DNA of 64,000 bases from Saprospiraceae bacterium (lineage in GTDB: Bacteria; Bacteroidota; Bacteroidia; Chitinophagales; Saprospiraceae), in NCBI GenBank assembly GCA_016715245.1, contig JADKAS010000033.1, positions 124,001-188,000 of the forward strand. Reading direction: 5' to 3'. The notes below the pieces were generated by a model that was given only the letters and a program-made list of their open reading frames with translations, searched no databases and was not told the origin of the DNA. The number at the start of each line of letters is the position of its first letter. Positions within the stretch are counted from its first letter, which is position 1. This document shows, in pieces, positions 37,997-46,457 of the stretch. The translations under genes were made by a program, and so were the position numbers.

Positions 37997-38845
37997 ATGA
38001 AGAATTATATTTTGATAACAGGTGTATCATCCGGTATAGGGAAAGCCACTCTTGACCATTTTTACAGGCAAGGTTACCATATATTGGGTTCGGTCAGAAC
38101 TACGACAGATGCAAAAAAAATTCTTGAACAATATCCTGAAAGAGTCACGCCTCTTATTTTCGATGTTACAAACTCTGAAGAACTTTCTGCTGAAGTCACA
38201 AGAATATCACCCTTATTAAACCAGGGCAATCTTGCTGCATTAATAAATAATGCAGGATTTGCTGTACCGGGTCCGCTTGAATTATTGGATGACATTCAAT
38301 TTGAAAACCAAATCAATGTGAATCTTTTTGGTGTAAGGCGAATCACCAATGCTTTTCTTCCCTATCTTAAATCAAATACACCAGGAAAAATTATAAATAT
38401 CAGTTCTGTCTCCGGCCTGATCAATACACCTTATCTGGGTGCCTATTGTATTTCCAAACATGCTCTGGAAAGTATGAATGAAATCTATCGCAGAGAATTG
38501 TCTATGTTTGGAATTCAGGTGATTTCAGTTTTGCCGGGACCCATCAAAACAAAAATCTGGCAAAAAAATATTGGACAACTTGACCCTTACTTTGATTCGC
38601 CTTACGGCAATATTCTTAAAAATGCAGATGAACTTATAAAAAAATCAGAAAAAAGTGGTCTTTATGCTGAAAAAGTTGCGCAAACCATTTGGAATATTTT
38701 CACCAATAAAAATCCAAAACACCAATACATTGTTCATAAAAACCCTTTTGCAATATGGATTGTATCCAGGATTCTTCCCTCTTCATGGATGGATTACCTC
38801 ATTAAAAAATCTATGGCAAAAGGAAAAAATATGAGACCTATATGA
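37997..38845 (+). CDS. Short-chain dehydrogenase/reductase
   Basis: A classical SDR of 282 residues with the cofactor loop TGVSSGIGKA, NNAG, the catalytic Ser in NISSVSG and the Tyr-x-x-x-Lys in YCISKHALE, followed by PGPIKT. Its tail is longer than in minimal SDRs and ends in a basic stretch (KKSMAKGKN). The layout resembles SDRs acting on lipids or retinoid-like compounds, but the substrate cannot be told. It stands alone, diverging from the lipoprotein gene and converging with tRNA-Leu. Confidence 0.88.
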   Translation: MKNYILITGVSSGIGKATLDHFYRQGYHILGSVRTTTDAKKILEQYPERVTPLIFDVTNSEELSAEVTRISPLLNQGNLAALINNAGFAVPGPLELLDDIQFENQINVNLFGVRRITNAFLPYLKSNTPGKIINISSVSGLINTPYLGAYCISKHALESMNEIYRRELSMFGIQVISVLPGPIKTKIWQKNIGQLDPYFDSPYGNILKNADELIKKSEKSGLYAEKVAQTIWNIFTNKNPKHQYIVHKNPFAIWIVSRILPSSWMDYLIKKSMAKGKNMRPI

Positions 38846-38926
38846 GATCACAAATTCCAAACTTAAAATGGCAAAATCAGCATATAAAAGGAATTCTTCA
38901 GGAGATAGCAGAAAATTTAAAATTAA

Positions 38927-38948
38927 TTTTTAAAAGTACTTTTAAAAA
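38927..38948. repeat. Perfect 22-base palindrome between an SDR gene and tRNA-Leu
   Basis: TTTTTAAAAGT and its reverse complement meet at 38937/38938. It lies between the stop of the SDR gene and the 3' end of the tRNA on the other strand, where a two-way terminator would be expected. No separate U-tract is present. Confidence 0.45.
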
Positions 38949-38961
38949 AACAATTTTTATT

Positions 38962-39048
38962 TGGTGCCCGGAGAGGGACTCGAACCCTCACGTCCTAACG
39001 AACACATGCCCCTCAAACATGCCTGTCTACCAATTTCAGCACCCGGGC
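38962..39048 (-). tRNA. tRNA-Leu (anticodon GAG)
   Basis: An 87-nucleotide class II tRNA. The acceptor GCCCGGG pairs with TCCGGGC, followed by A and an encoded CCA. The D-loop has TTGGTAGAC, the anticodon stem CATGT/GCATG holds the loop TTGAGGG with anticodon GAG at 39012-39014, a long variable arm follows, and the T-loop reads GGTTCGAGTCC. It reads CUC and CUU leucine codons. The -7 box at 39061-39068 drives it. Confidence 0.96.
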
Positions 39049-39060
39049 TAAAAAGAGCTG

Positions 39061-39068
39061 CAAAAGTA
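39061..39068 (-). promoter_or_regulatory. -7 element for tRNA-Leu
   Basis: Reads TACTTTTG followed by C on the minus strand. The predicted transcript begins about seven bases before the mature tRNA. Confidence 0.6.
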
Positions 39069-39205
39069 AGTAAATTTTTAAAAATACAAGGTTTTTAATA
39101 AAATTCATTTCATCAAATAAATTTTGGATATTGAATTCTGCAAAAGAAAGATAAGAGCAAACTCTTTTTGTATAATTATGTTATAAACCTCATTATACCC
39201 ATTAA

Positions 39206-40990
39206 ATGAAACAATTATTTACCCTGAACCCCTATTTTTTGAAATACAAATATCATTTTGTATTAGGGTTAATTTTTGTTACCGGCTCCAATTATTTTGG
39301 CGTTTTGATTCCTCAAAAAATAAGAGAAGCCCTTGATCTTGTACAGGAAAAAATTGTTGGTTTCAAGCAACTAAGTGGTGCCGATAAAGGAATAATGTTT
39401 GAAGAACTCAGCAATTCGCTTATATGGTTTTCCATTACCGTAGTTGGGTTTATGATTCTGAAAGGAATTCTTATGTTTTATATGAGACAAACCATTATTG
39501 TCATGTCCCGCCTGATAGAATACGACCAAAGGAAGGAAATCTTCGAACATCTCACCCGAATGGATCAGTCGTTTTTTAAATCTCATAAGACGGGTGATAT
39601 TATGGCCAGAATTTCGGAAGATGTGTCAAAGGTAAGAAACTACCTTGGACCTGCAGTTTTGTATGCCGTAAATATGGTAACTCTTTTTGTCATGACCATT
39701 TATGCCATGCTCAAGGTTGACCCTCTTCTTACTTTTTATGCTTTGTTGCCCTTACCCCTATTATCCATTTCCATATATTATGTCAGTAAGTTAATCAATC
39801 AGAAAAGTACTGCAATACAACAACAACTATCTGTTTTGAACAGCACGGCACAAGAAACATTCTCAGGAATCAGGGTCATAAAATCATATGTTAAGGAACC
39901 TCAGTTTTTTCAATTTTTTTCAAAACAAAGTGAGGAATTTAAAATCAGAGCTTTATCCCTGGCCAAAGTTGAAGCCTGGTTTCAGCCACTGATGATTTTA
40001 CTTATTGCACTGAGTACCTTGCTGGTTGTTTTTGTTGGGGGAATCCAGGTTTTTGAAGGTAAACTGAGTGCAGGTAATATTGCAGAATTTATTCTTTATG
40101 TCAACATGCTGACATGGCCTGTAACGTCTATTGGCTGGATTGCATCTATCGTCCAGGAAGCAGAAGCTTCACAAAAAAGAATCAACGAATTGCTGGAAGT
40201 CAAACCTGACATTACCAATCAAAATCAACATATCTACCCGTTTTTTGGAAAAACAGAATTCAGAAATGTAACCTATATTTACCCCGACACAGGAATCAAG
40301 GCCCTTGATAATGTATCATTCTCGATCGAACCTGGACAAAAACTGGCTATTTTTGGAAAAACAGCCTCAGGAAAATCAACGATTGGAGACCTTATGTTCA
40401 GAATCTTTGATGTAACGGAAGGGGAAATCCTCATCGATGACAAAAATATCAAAGAACACAATCTCTATTATTTGCGTCAAAAAATGGGATATGTACCTCA
40501 GGATGTATTTTTATTCTCAGATACGATCAGTGCAAACATTTCATTTGGAGTCGAAGAAAAAGATAAAAACAGTATACAACATTATGCTGAATCCAGTGCC
40601 GTCCACGATGACATTATGCGCTTGCCGGACGCCTATGGATCAATGATTGGTGAAAGAGGTGTTACACTTTCAGGAGGTCAAAAACAAAGAATAGCCATCG
40701 CCAGAGCCTTTATGAAAGAACCGGAAGTCCTTATACTTGACGATAGTCTGTCGGCTGTAGACAGTAATACCGAACAAAAAATTTCTCAATATTTTTTATC
40801 TGCCCTTGAAGGAAAAACATCTATTTTCATAACACACAGAGCAAACAATCTCTTGCAGTACGACAAAATAATTGTTCTTGAAAACGGAAAGTTGGTCGAA
40901 GAAGGTAAACACGAAGAACTGATTAAAAACAATGGTTTTTATGCATCCATCTACGAACAACAAAGAATGACCGCTGATAATACTGTGTAA
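39206..40990 (+). CDS. ABC exporter, fused membrane and ATPase domains
   Basis: A half-size exporter of the MsbA/LmrA type (594 residues). Six membrane helices occupy the first 310 residues or so, beginning with FVLGLIFVTGSNYFGVLIP. The nucleotide-binding domain follows with Walker A GKTASGKST, the Q-loop YVPQDVFLFSDT, the signature LSGGQKQR, Walker B VLILDDSLSAVD and the switch His in FITHRANN. It works as a homodimer or with a partner; the substrate (lipid, peptide or drug) cannot be told. folC begins two bases after its stop. Confidence 0.93.
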   Translation: MKQLFTLNPYFLKYKYHFVLGLIFVTGSNYFGVLIPQKIREALDLVQEKIVGFKQLSGADKGIMFEELSNSLIWFSITVVGFMILKGILMFYMRQTIIVMSRLIEYDQRKEIFEHLTRMDQSFFKSHKTGDIMARISEDVSKVRNYLGPAVLYAVNMVTLFVMTIYAMLKVDPLLTFYALLPLPLLSISIYYVSKLINQKSTAIQQQLSVLNSTAQETFSGIRVIKSYVKEPQFFQFFSKQSEEFKIRALSLAKVEAWFQPLMILLIALSTLLVVFVGGIQVFEGKLSAGNIAEFILYVNMLTWPVTSIGWIASIVQEAEASQKRINELLEVKPDITNQNQHIYPFFGKTEFRNVTYIYPDTGIKALDNVSFSIEPGQKLAIFGKTASGKSTIGDLMFRIFDVTEGEILIDDKNIKEHNLYYLRQKMGYVPQDVFLFSDTISANISFGVEEKDKNSIQHYAESSAVHDDIMRLPDAYGSMIGERGVTLSGGQKQRIAIARAFMKEPEVLILDDSLSAVDSNTEQKISQYFLSALEGKTSIFITHRANNLLQYDKIIVLENGKLVEEGKHEELIKNNGFYASIYEQQRMTADNTV

Positions 40991-40992
40991 TA

Positions 40993-42279
40993 ATGAGTAC
41001 GCGCTTTTCAAAATACAGTGATGTATTGCAGTATATGTTTGAACACCTACCCATGTATCAGCGGGTAGGTGCTCCTGCCTATAAAAAAAATCTGGATAAT
41101 ACAATAAAACTTCTTGAAAGAACAGGTAATCCCCATCTCAGATTAAAAACCATTCATATTGCAGGTACAAATGGAAAAGGAAGTACAAGCCATATCATTG
41201 CAGGAGGCCTCCAGGCTCAGGGATATACAACAGGGCTTTACACTTCGCCCCATTACAAGGATTTCAGGGAAAGAATTAAAATAAATGGAAAATATATTAC
41301 CAGACAATACATTAAATATTTTATAAATACATATTATAATGACTTAGAAGAAATTAAACCATCTTTTTTTGAAATGACAGTGGTCTTGGCATTTTTATGG
41401 TTTGAAAAAAACAACGTAGATTTTGTTGTGGTCGAAACGGGACTTGGAGGAAGACTTGATTCCACTAATGTCATCACCCCCCTCATGAGTGTCATAACCA
41501 ATATCAGTTACGACCACCAGAATATGCTGGGCGACACTTTGCCTGAGATTGCCTTTGAAAAAGCGGGAATAATAAAACCCGAAATTCCGGTACTTATTGG
41601 GGAAAAACAAATCGAGGTTGATCATGTTTTTGTAGAAAAATCAAAAAAAGAAAACGCCCGTTTATATTATGCCGAAGACCTGGTATTTGTATCTGAAAAC
41701 ATAGATAAAAGTTATACCATCACTGCAGAAGGTAAAATATGGATGGATCATTTTCAAATTGACATAGGAGGCCCCTTTCAAAAAAAGAACCTGATCACAG
41801 CCATGGCAGCTTTATGGTTATTGAAAAAAACCCTCTCAATAGATAATGATAAGTTATTGGTTTTTTTTAAAAATTTTTGTACATCCACAGGATTTATGGG
41901 AAGATGGCAAATCCTCTCAAACCACCCGTTAATCCTTGCCGATAGTGCTCATAATGAAGGCGGTATAAAATATGTTATTAATTTCCTTAATAGCCAACCT
42001 CAAAAAAACCTTCACTTCGTTTTGGGATTTGTGAAAGACAAAGATATTAGCCATATTCTCCGGCTTTTTCCGAAACAGGCAAAATACTACTTTGTAAAGG
42101 CCAATATTCCAAGGGGATTACCAGCAGGAGAACTGGCTGCTATGGCTTTGGAAATAGGATTAAAAGGCAAACCCTATTCTTCTGTTAAAAAAGGTTTTGC
42201 CATCGCCCGAAAACAATTATCATCAAATGATATTTTATTTATCGGCGGAAGTATTTTTGTCGTAGCAGAAGTTTTGTAA
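40993..42279 (+). CDS. folC: Dihydrofolate synthase / folylpolyglutamate synthase
   Basis: FolC adds glutamate to dihydropteroate and to folates. The 428-residue protein has the ATP loop IAGTNGKGSTSHI, the SPHYKDFRERI segment, ETGLGGRLDSTNV, ISYDHQNMLG and GRWQI followed by ADSAHN, all in the normal order of the Mur-ligase-like family. It starts two bases after the ABC exporter stop and so is probably translated from the same mRNA, though the pairing has no obvious meaning. Confidence 0.95.
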   Translation: MSTRFSKYSDVLQYMFEHLPMYQRVGAPAYKKNLDNTIKLLERTGNPHLRLKTIHIAGTNGKGSTSHIIAGGLQAQGYTTGLYTSPHYKDFRERIKINGKYITRQYIKYFINTYYNDLEEIKPSFFEMTVVLAFLWFEKNNVDFVVVETGLGGRLDSTNVITPLMSVITNISYDHQNMLGDTLPEIAFEKAGIIKPEIPVLIGEKQIEVDHVFVEKSKKENARLYYAEDLVFVSENIDKSYTITAEGKIWMDHFQIDIGGPFQKKNLITAMAALWLLKKTLSIDNDKLLVFFKNFCTSTGFMGRWQILSNHPLILADSAHNEGGIKYVINFLNSQPQKNLHFVLGFVKDKDISHILRLFPKQAKYYFVKANIPRGLPAGELAAMALEIGLKGKPYSSVKKGFAIARKQLSSNDILFIGGSIFVVAEVL

Positions 42280-42337
42280 CCAAGTGCCTGCTTATCTTTT
42301 CAAAATTTTATTCAAAAATTACGAAAGAAAATCATAG

Positions 42338-42901
42338 ATGGAAAATCATAGAAAAATAGTTTTAGCTATTGGAGGTTCTAGTGGTTCAATTTACGCCCAA
42401 CGATTTATGCTGAAAGTAGCAAAATTAAAAAATGTTACCCTTGCCATAGTGATGACGGAAAATGCAAAAATAAACTGGGAACTCGAGTTAAACTCTTTTT
42501 CGAAAGAGGATTGGCCCTTCGACTTTTATGCTAAAAACGATTTTTTTGCCCCTTTTGCCTCCGGTTCTGCCAAATATGATACCATGGTGGTGTGTCCATG
42601 TTCTATGGGCCTTTTAGCCAGAATGGCAAATGGAATATCTGATGACCTGATTACCCGTTCCGCAGATGTAATTTTAAAAGAAAGAAGGAAATTGGTAGTA
42701 GTTCCCAGAGAAACACCTTATAATTTAATTCATATCAACAATATGAAAACACTTACTGAGGCAGGTGCTATCATATGCCCTGCTACTCCTTCCTTTTATT
42801 CAAAACCGGACACCCTGGAAAAAATCGTCGACACCGTGGTTGACAGGGTATTGGATCTGATAGACCTCCCTGTATCCACTTACCGTTGGAACGAAAAATA
42901 A
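42338..42901 (+). CDS. ubiX: UbiX-type flavin prenyltransferase
   Basis: UbiX makes prenylated FMN, the cofactor of UbiD-type decarboxylases. The 187-residue protein has the FMN-binding opening IVLAIGGSSGSIYAQR, CPCSMGLLARMANGISDDLI, and VVPRETPYNLIHINNM, a close match to the family. Since the genome uses the futalosine route, the most likely client is the UbiD-like decarboxylase of the late menaquinone steps. The client gene is not in the window, so this is inference. Confidence 0.92.
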   Translation: MENHRKIVLAIGGSSGSIYAQRFMLKVAKLKNVTLAIVMTENAKINWELELNSFSKEDWPFDFYAKNDFFAPFASGSAKYDTMVVCPCSMGLLARMANGISDDLITRSADVILKERRKLVVVPRETPYNLIHINNMKTLTEAGAIICPATPSFYSKPDTLEKIVDTVVDRVLDLIDLPVSTYRWNEK

Positions 42902-42984
42902 CAATTACTTTATCTGACTTTTTTCAGATTACTTTTTCAATTTTGTTGTCAATCTACAAAAGTCTAAGGTAAAAACTAATTCCT

Positions 42985-42992
42985 TACCTTTG
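42985..42992 (+). promoter_or_regulatory. -7 element for histidine kinase-M14 peptidase
   Basis: Reads TACCTTTG followed by T, 17 bases before the ATG at 43009, predicting a very short leader. Confidence 0.55.
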
Positions 42993-43008
42993 TCGTTTAT
43001 ATCAGCAT

Positions 43009-44217
43009 ATGGATTTGTACAAACAAAGTTATATTTTCAAAGGGGTTCTTCTGGTGACAGGAGCCATCATCCTTGTCATAACATTGTTGTATTCCAATTA
43101 TCTGGCAAACAACCTTAAAGATAACGAAGAAAAAAATATCTACATTTTTAAGGAAGCACTAAAGGAAATGTCCTCTATTCAGGAGTTCATGATTCAGGCA
43201 GAAAACGACAAAGATACTGATATACAATTTGATCTGAACAGGGACATAACTTTATTGGATACCATCATCCGCGCTTTTCCGCTTCCTATTATTTTTGAAG
43301 ACGAAAACGGGACGTTGGATGGTCAGAATTTCACTGAAACAAAGAATTCAGACAGAAATTTTCTTCAGCAAAAAAGGAAAGAATTTATGGAATCCGGTCA
43401 AGAACCACTCACCGGAACAGGGTATGCCTCAAAAATATATTATTTTAATTCTCCATTGTCCACCAGAATCAAGTATTTCCCCCTTGTCCAGGCATTGCTT
43501 GTGGGAAGTTTTATTGCTTTTGGTTATTTTTTATTTAATGCCTCCAAGCGCGCCGAACAAAATCAGGTATGGGCAGGTATGGCAAAAGAAACGGCACATC
43601 AATTGGGGACACCCATCAGTGCCATACTAGGTTGGGTAGAATATTTAAAAGAAGTTTTTAAGGATAAACCTGAACAGGATTTTATCATTCACGAACTCAA
43701 AAAAGATGTCGATCGCCTGGAACTCGTCGCAGACCGGTTTTCTAAAATCGGGTCAAAACCTGTTCTCAAAAGGTATGACCTTTTTCAAGAATTGGTAGAA
43801 GTTAAAGATTATATTCAAAGAAGATCTCCTAAAAAAGTTGTATTTGAAATAACACCTCCTTACCAAAAAATTGAGGTTGAAATCAACCAGCATCTCTTTG
43901 CCTGGGTCATTGAAAATTTATTGCGAAACAGTCTTGACGCTATGGAAAATAAAGGAAAAATCACCATAGAGTTGGGTGAAGACACAGAAAATATTTTTAT
44001 TGATATCAGTGATACAGGACACGGCATTCCAGGTCAGAAATTTAAGTCCATATTTCGTCCAGGTTATTCTACCAAAAAAAGAGGTTGGGGTTTAGGTCTG
44101 TCGCTCGCAAAAAGAATAATTGAAGAATATCACAAAGGGAAAATATTCGTAAAATCATCCAAGCCATTTGAAAAGACTACTTTTTCCATTAAATTGAATA
44201 AAATCGCTCTTGCATGA
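43009..44217 (+). CDS. Sensor histidine kinase, orphan
   Basis: A 402-residue membrane kinase. Helix 1 (about 13-31) and helix 2 (about 160-180) bracket a periplasmic sensor of about 125 residues without a recognised domain. The dimerisation box ETAHQLGTPISAILGWVEYL contains the phosphorylated His, and the ATPase domain shows the N box NLLRNSLDAM, G1 DTGHGIPG and G2 GWGLGLSLAKRI. No HAMP domain is evident, and no response regulator is encoded within the window, so its partner must lie elsewhere. A secreted M14 peptidase overlaps its stop by four bases. Confidence 0.92.
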   Translation: MDLYKQSYIFKGVLLVTGAIILVITLLYSNYLANNLKDNEEKNIYIFKEALKEMSSIQEFMIQAENDKDTDIQFDLNRDITLLDTIIRAFPLPIIFEDENGTLDGQNFTETKNSDRNFLQQKRKEFMESGQEPLTGTGYASKIYYFNSPLSTRIKYFPLVQALLVGSFIAFGYFLFNASKRAEQNQVWAGMAKETAHQLGTPISAILGWVEYLKEVFKDKPEQDFIIHELKKDVDRLELVADRFSKIGSKPVLKRYDLFQELVEVKDYIQRRSPKKVVFEITPPYQKIEVEINQHLFAWVIENLLRNSLDAMENKGKITIELGEDTENIFIDISDTGHGIPGQKFKSIFRPGYSTKKRGWGLGLSLAKRIIEEYHKGKIFVKSSKPFEKTTFSIKLNKIALA

Positions 44218-45968
44218 ATTTTATTAAACTGCCTTTATTTCTGATATTTTTCGAATGTACCCTTTCCTCACAAAATCCTGCTATGATGTCACAACCGCCC
44301 CTATCTCATTTTGAAAAAAACAATAACTACACGCCCACTTATTTTGAAGTTATTTCAAATTATAAACAACTGACAGAATTATTCCCGCACATTCAAATGA
44401 AGGAAGGAAAAACAACCGACAGTGGTTTCCCATTGCATGAAGTTGTCCTTTCAAAATATGGTTTTGACCCTGAAATTATTAAAGAAAAAAAACTACCTGT
44501 CCTTTTGATAAACAATGGTATTCATCCGGGTGAACCATGTGGAATTGATGCTTCCATACTTTTTGTCAGAAATCTTTTGTCAGACAAAGATTATCAAAAG
44601 ATATTGGACAACATGGTGATTGTGGTCATTCCTGTCTATAATATAGATGGCGCGCTTCAAAGAAACAGCACAACCAGAGCCAATCAAATCGGACCGGATG
44701 AATACGGTTTCAGAGGAAATGCCAAAAACCTGGATTTAAACCGGGACTTTATAAAGGCAGATACTAAAAACGCAATTGGTTTTTACAATATTTTTCATAC
44801 GTGGGACCCTGACATTTTTGTAGACACACATACCTCCAATGGGGCAGACTATCAGTATACCATGACTTTGATTGCTTCCCAAAGTGATAAATTAGGCGCG
44901 GCCGGACAAAAATTTCAGGACGAGATGCTCCTTCCCTATCTTTATGTAAAAATGAAAGAAAAAAACTGGGAAATGATTCCTTATGTATATCCTTTAAAAA
45001 AAGGCATTCCTGACTTTGGCATTCAGTCTTTTTTGGACAACCCCCGATTTTCAAGTGGATATGCGTCTTTGTTTCAAACATGGTCATTTATGCCGGAAGC
45101 ACATATGTTAAAGCCTTATGCAGACAGAGTATACAGCACTTTGGCGTTTCTGGAAAGTATTTCAGCATTTATATCCCCTAACGCCGAATACATATTAAAA
45201 ACCCGGAAACAATGGAAACAAGAAATAGCGTCACAAAATGATTTTCCTCTGCAGTATACACTGGACAATTCAAAAACAGATTCTCTGGAATTTAAAGGTT
45301 ACGAAGCCAGATACAAACCTAGTGAAATCACCGGTAAGGACAGGCTTTTTTACGATAAAAAGGCACCATATACTAAAAACATCCCGTATAAAAAATCATT
45401 CAAACCTACTATGTTTGTCTCCAAACCGAAAGCTTATATTATTCCTCAGGCTTATAAGGAAATTGTTCAAAAACTAGAATGGAACAAAGTGAAGATTAGC
45501 CAATTGGAAAAGGACAGTGTTTTTCAGGTTGAAAGATATAAAATAGTTTCCCTCAAAACTTCGAAAGAGGTGTATGAGGGGCATTATCCTCACAGCGATG
45601 TCAGTGTAGAAAAAATAACAGGTTCAAAACAATACTACAAAGGAGACTATATCATTTTTACCGACCAGGAAAAGATCAGATTTATCATTGAAACTCTGGA
45701 ACCTCTTGCACCTGACAGTTATTTCGTTTGGAATTTTTTTGATGGTATCCTCAACAGGAAGGAACATTTTTCAGCATATGTATTTGAAGATCTTGCCATC
45801 GAAATCCTCCATAAAAATCCGGAATTAAAAAAGAAATTTTTGGAAAAGAAAAAAGAAGATGCTCATTTCGCTCTGGATGCCAATGCACAACTCAACTTTA
45901 TTTATGAAAACTCTGTATATGCAGAACCTGAATACAAAATTTATCCTGTAGCCCGATTGATAGAGTAA
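44214..45968 (+). CDS. Exported M14-family zinc carboxypeptidase
   Basis: A 584-residue protein with a signal peptide cleaved before Gln (SS|QNP). The zinc ligands are visible as HPGE and DTHTSNG, and MPEAH carries the probable catalytic Glu. NLDLNRDF is the substrate-binding Asn-Arg segment of M14 peptidases. The C-terminal 250 residues are a poorly conserved extension found in Bacteroidota members. It probably trims peptides or murein fragments outside the cytoplasm. The start overlaps the histidine kinase stop (ATGA), hinting that the two act together, for example sensing and processing envelope peptides. Confidence 0.9.
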   Translation: MNFIKLPLFLIFFECTLSSQNPAMMSQPPLSHFEKNNNYTPTYFEVISNYKQLTELFPHIQMKEGKTTDSGFPLHEVVLSKYGFDPEIIKEKKLPVLLINNGIHPGEPCGIDASILFVRNLLSDKDYQKILDNMVIVVIPVYNIDGALQRNSTTRANQIGPDEYGFRGNAKNLDLNRDFIKADTKNAIGFYNIFHTWDPDIFVDTHTSNGADYQYTMTLIASQSDKLGAAGQKFQDEMLLPYLYVKMKEKNWEMIPYVYPLKKGIPDFGIQSFLDNPRFSSGYASLFQTWSFMPEAHMLKPYADRVYSTLAFLESISAFISPNAEYILKTRKQWKQEIASQNDFPLQYTLDNSKTDSLEFKGYEARYKPSEITGKDRLFYDKKAPYTKNIPYKKSFKPTMFVSKPKAYIIPQAYKEIVQKLEWNKVKISQLEKDSVFQVERYKIVSLKTSKEVYEGHYPHSDVSVEKITGSKQYYKGDYIIFTDQEKIRFIIETLEPLAPDSYFVWNFFDGILNRKEHFSAYVFEDLAIEILHKNPELKKKFLEKKKEDAHFALDANAQLNFIYENSVYAEPEYKIYPVARLIE

Positions 45969-46019
45969 AAGTTACCATACTTCTTTGGAATTGATTTTCT
46001 TTAAGTCAGCTATTTTAAT

Positions 46020-46027
46020 TACCTTTG
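46020..46027 (+). promoter_or_regulatory. -7 element for rnpB
   Basis: Reads TACCTTTG followed by C. It ends five bases before the predicted 5' end of the RNA at 46032, the spacing expected for this class of promoter. Confidence 0.7.
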
Positions 46028-46031
46028 CACA

Positions 46032-46403
46032 GAATATACCGCTCTGTCGCTCTCATGTACTTGTATTATGGGGGAGGAAAGTCCGGACAACGTAGAGCAC
46101 CACACCACGTAACACGTGGGGCTTCGCAAAGGCGGAGTACAGAAAGTGTCACAGAAAATTACCGCCTTTATGGCAACATGAAGGTAAGGGTGAAAATGTG
46201 GGGTAAGAGCCCACAGGTGCAGACAGCAATGCCCGCATCGGATAAACCTTGTGGGTTGAAATGCCATGTATATCCTGATTTCCCATAGGGGAAATAAATG
46301 GCTCGTTTATATGACTTCGGTCTCTCAGGAGGGGTAGGCAGCTTAGATAAATGACAGAGGCTCCGCTAATGCGGAGAACAGAATCCGGCTTACAGGTATA
46401 TTC
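46032..46403 (+). ncRNA. rnpB: RNase P RNA (bacterial type A)
   Basis: The catalytic RNA of RNase P, which removes 5' leaders from tRNA precursors. The conserved regions are all present: GAGGAAAGTCCGGAC (46074-46088), ACAGAAAATTACCGCC (from 46151), GGTAAGGGTGAAA, GTAAGAGCCCAC, and ACAGAATCCGGCTTA (46378-46392). Helix P1 is a perfect nine-base pairing of GAATATACC (46032-46040) with GGTATATTC (46395-46403), which fixes both ends at 372 nucleotides. Short reading frames over it on both strands are chance. Confidence 0.97.
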
Positions 46404-46413
46404 ACTTTTTTTT
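46395..46413 (+). terminator. Terminal U-tract of rnpB
   Basis: Eight T residues (46406-46413) follow two bases after the 3' strand of helix P1. P1 itself may act as the terminator stem, or the 3' end may be made by processing. Confidence 0.55.
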
Positions 46414-46457
46414 AACCCCAAATTCAGGTGCAAAATAAAAATGTTGTCTGTTTCCCT

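Noticed and set aside
46019..46433. Several short reading frames on both strands of the rnpB region
   Set aside because: They coincide with RNase P RNA, whose conserved blocks and closing helix P1 explain the sequence.
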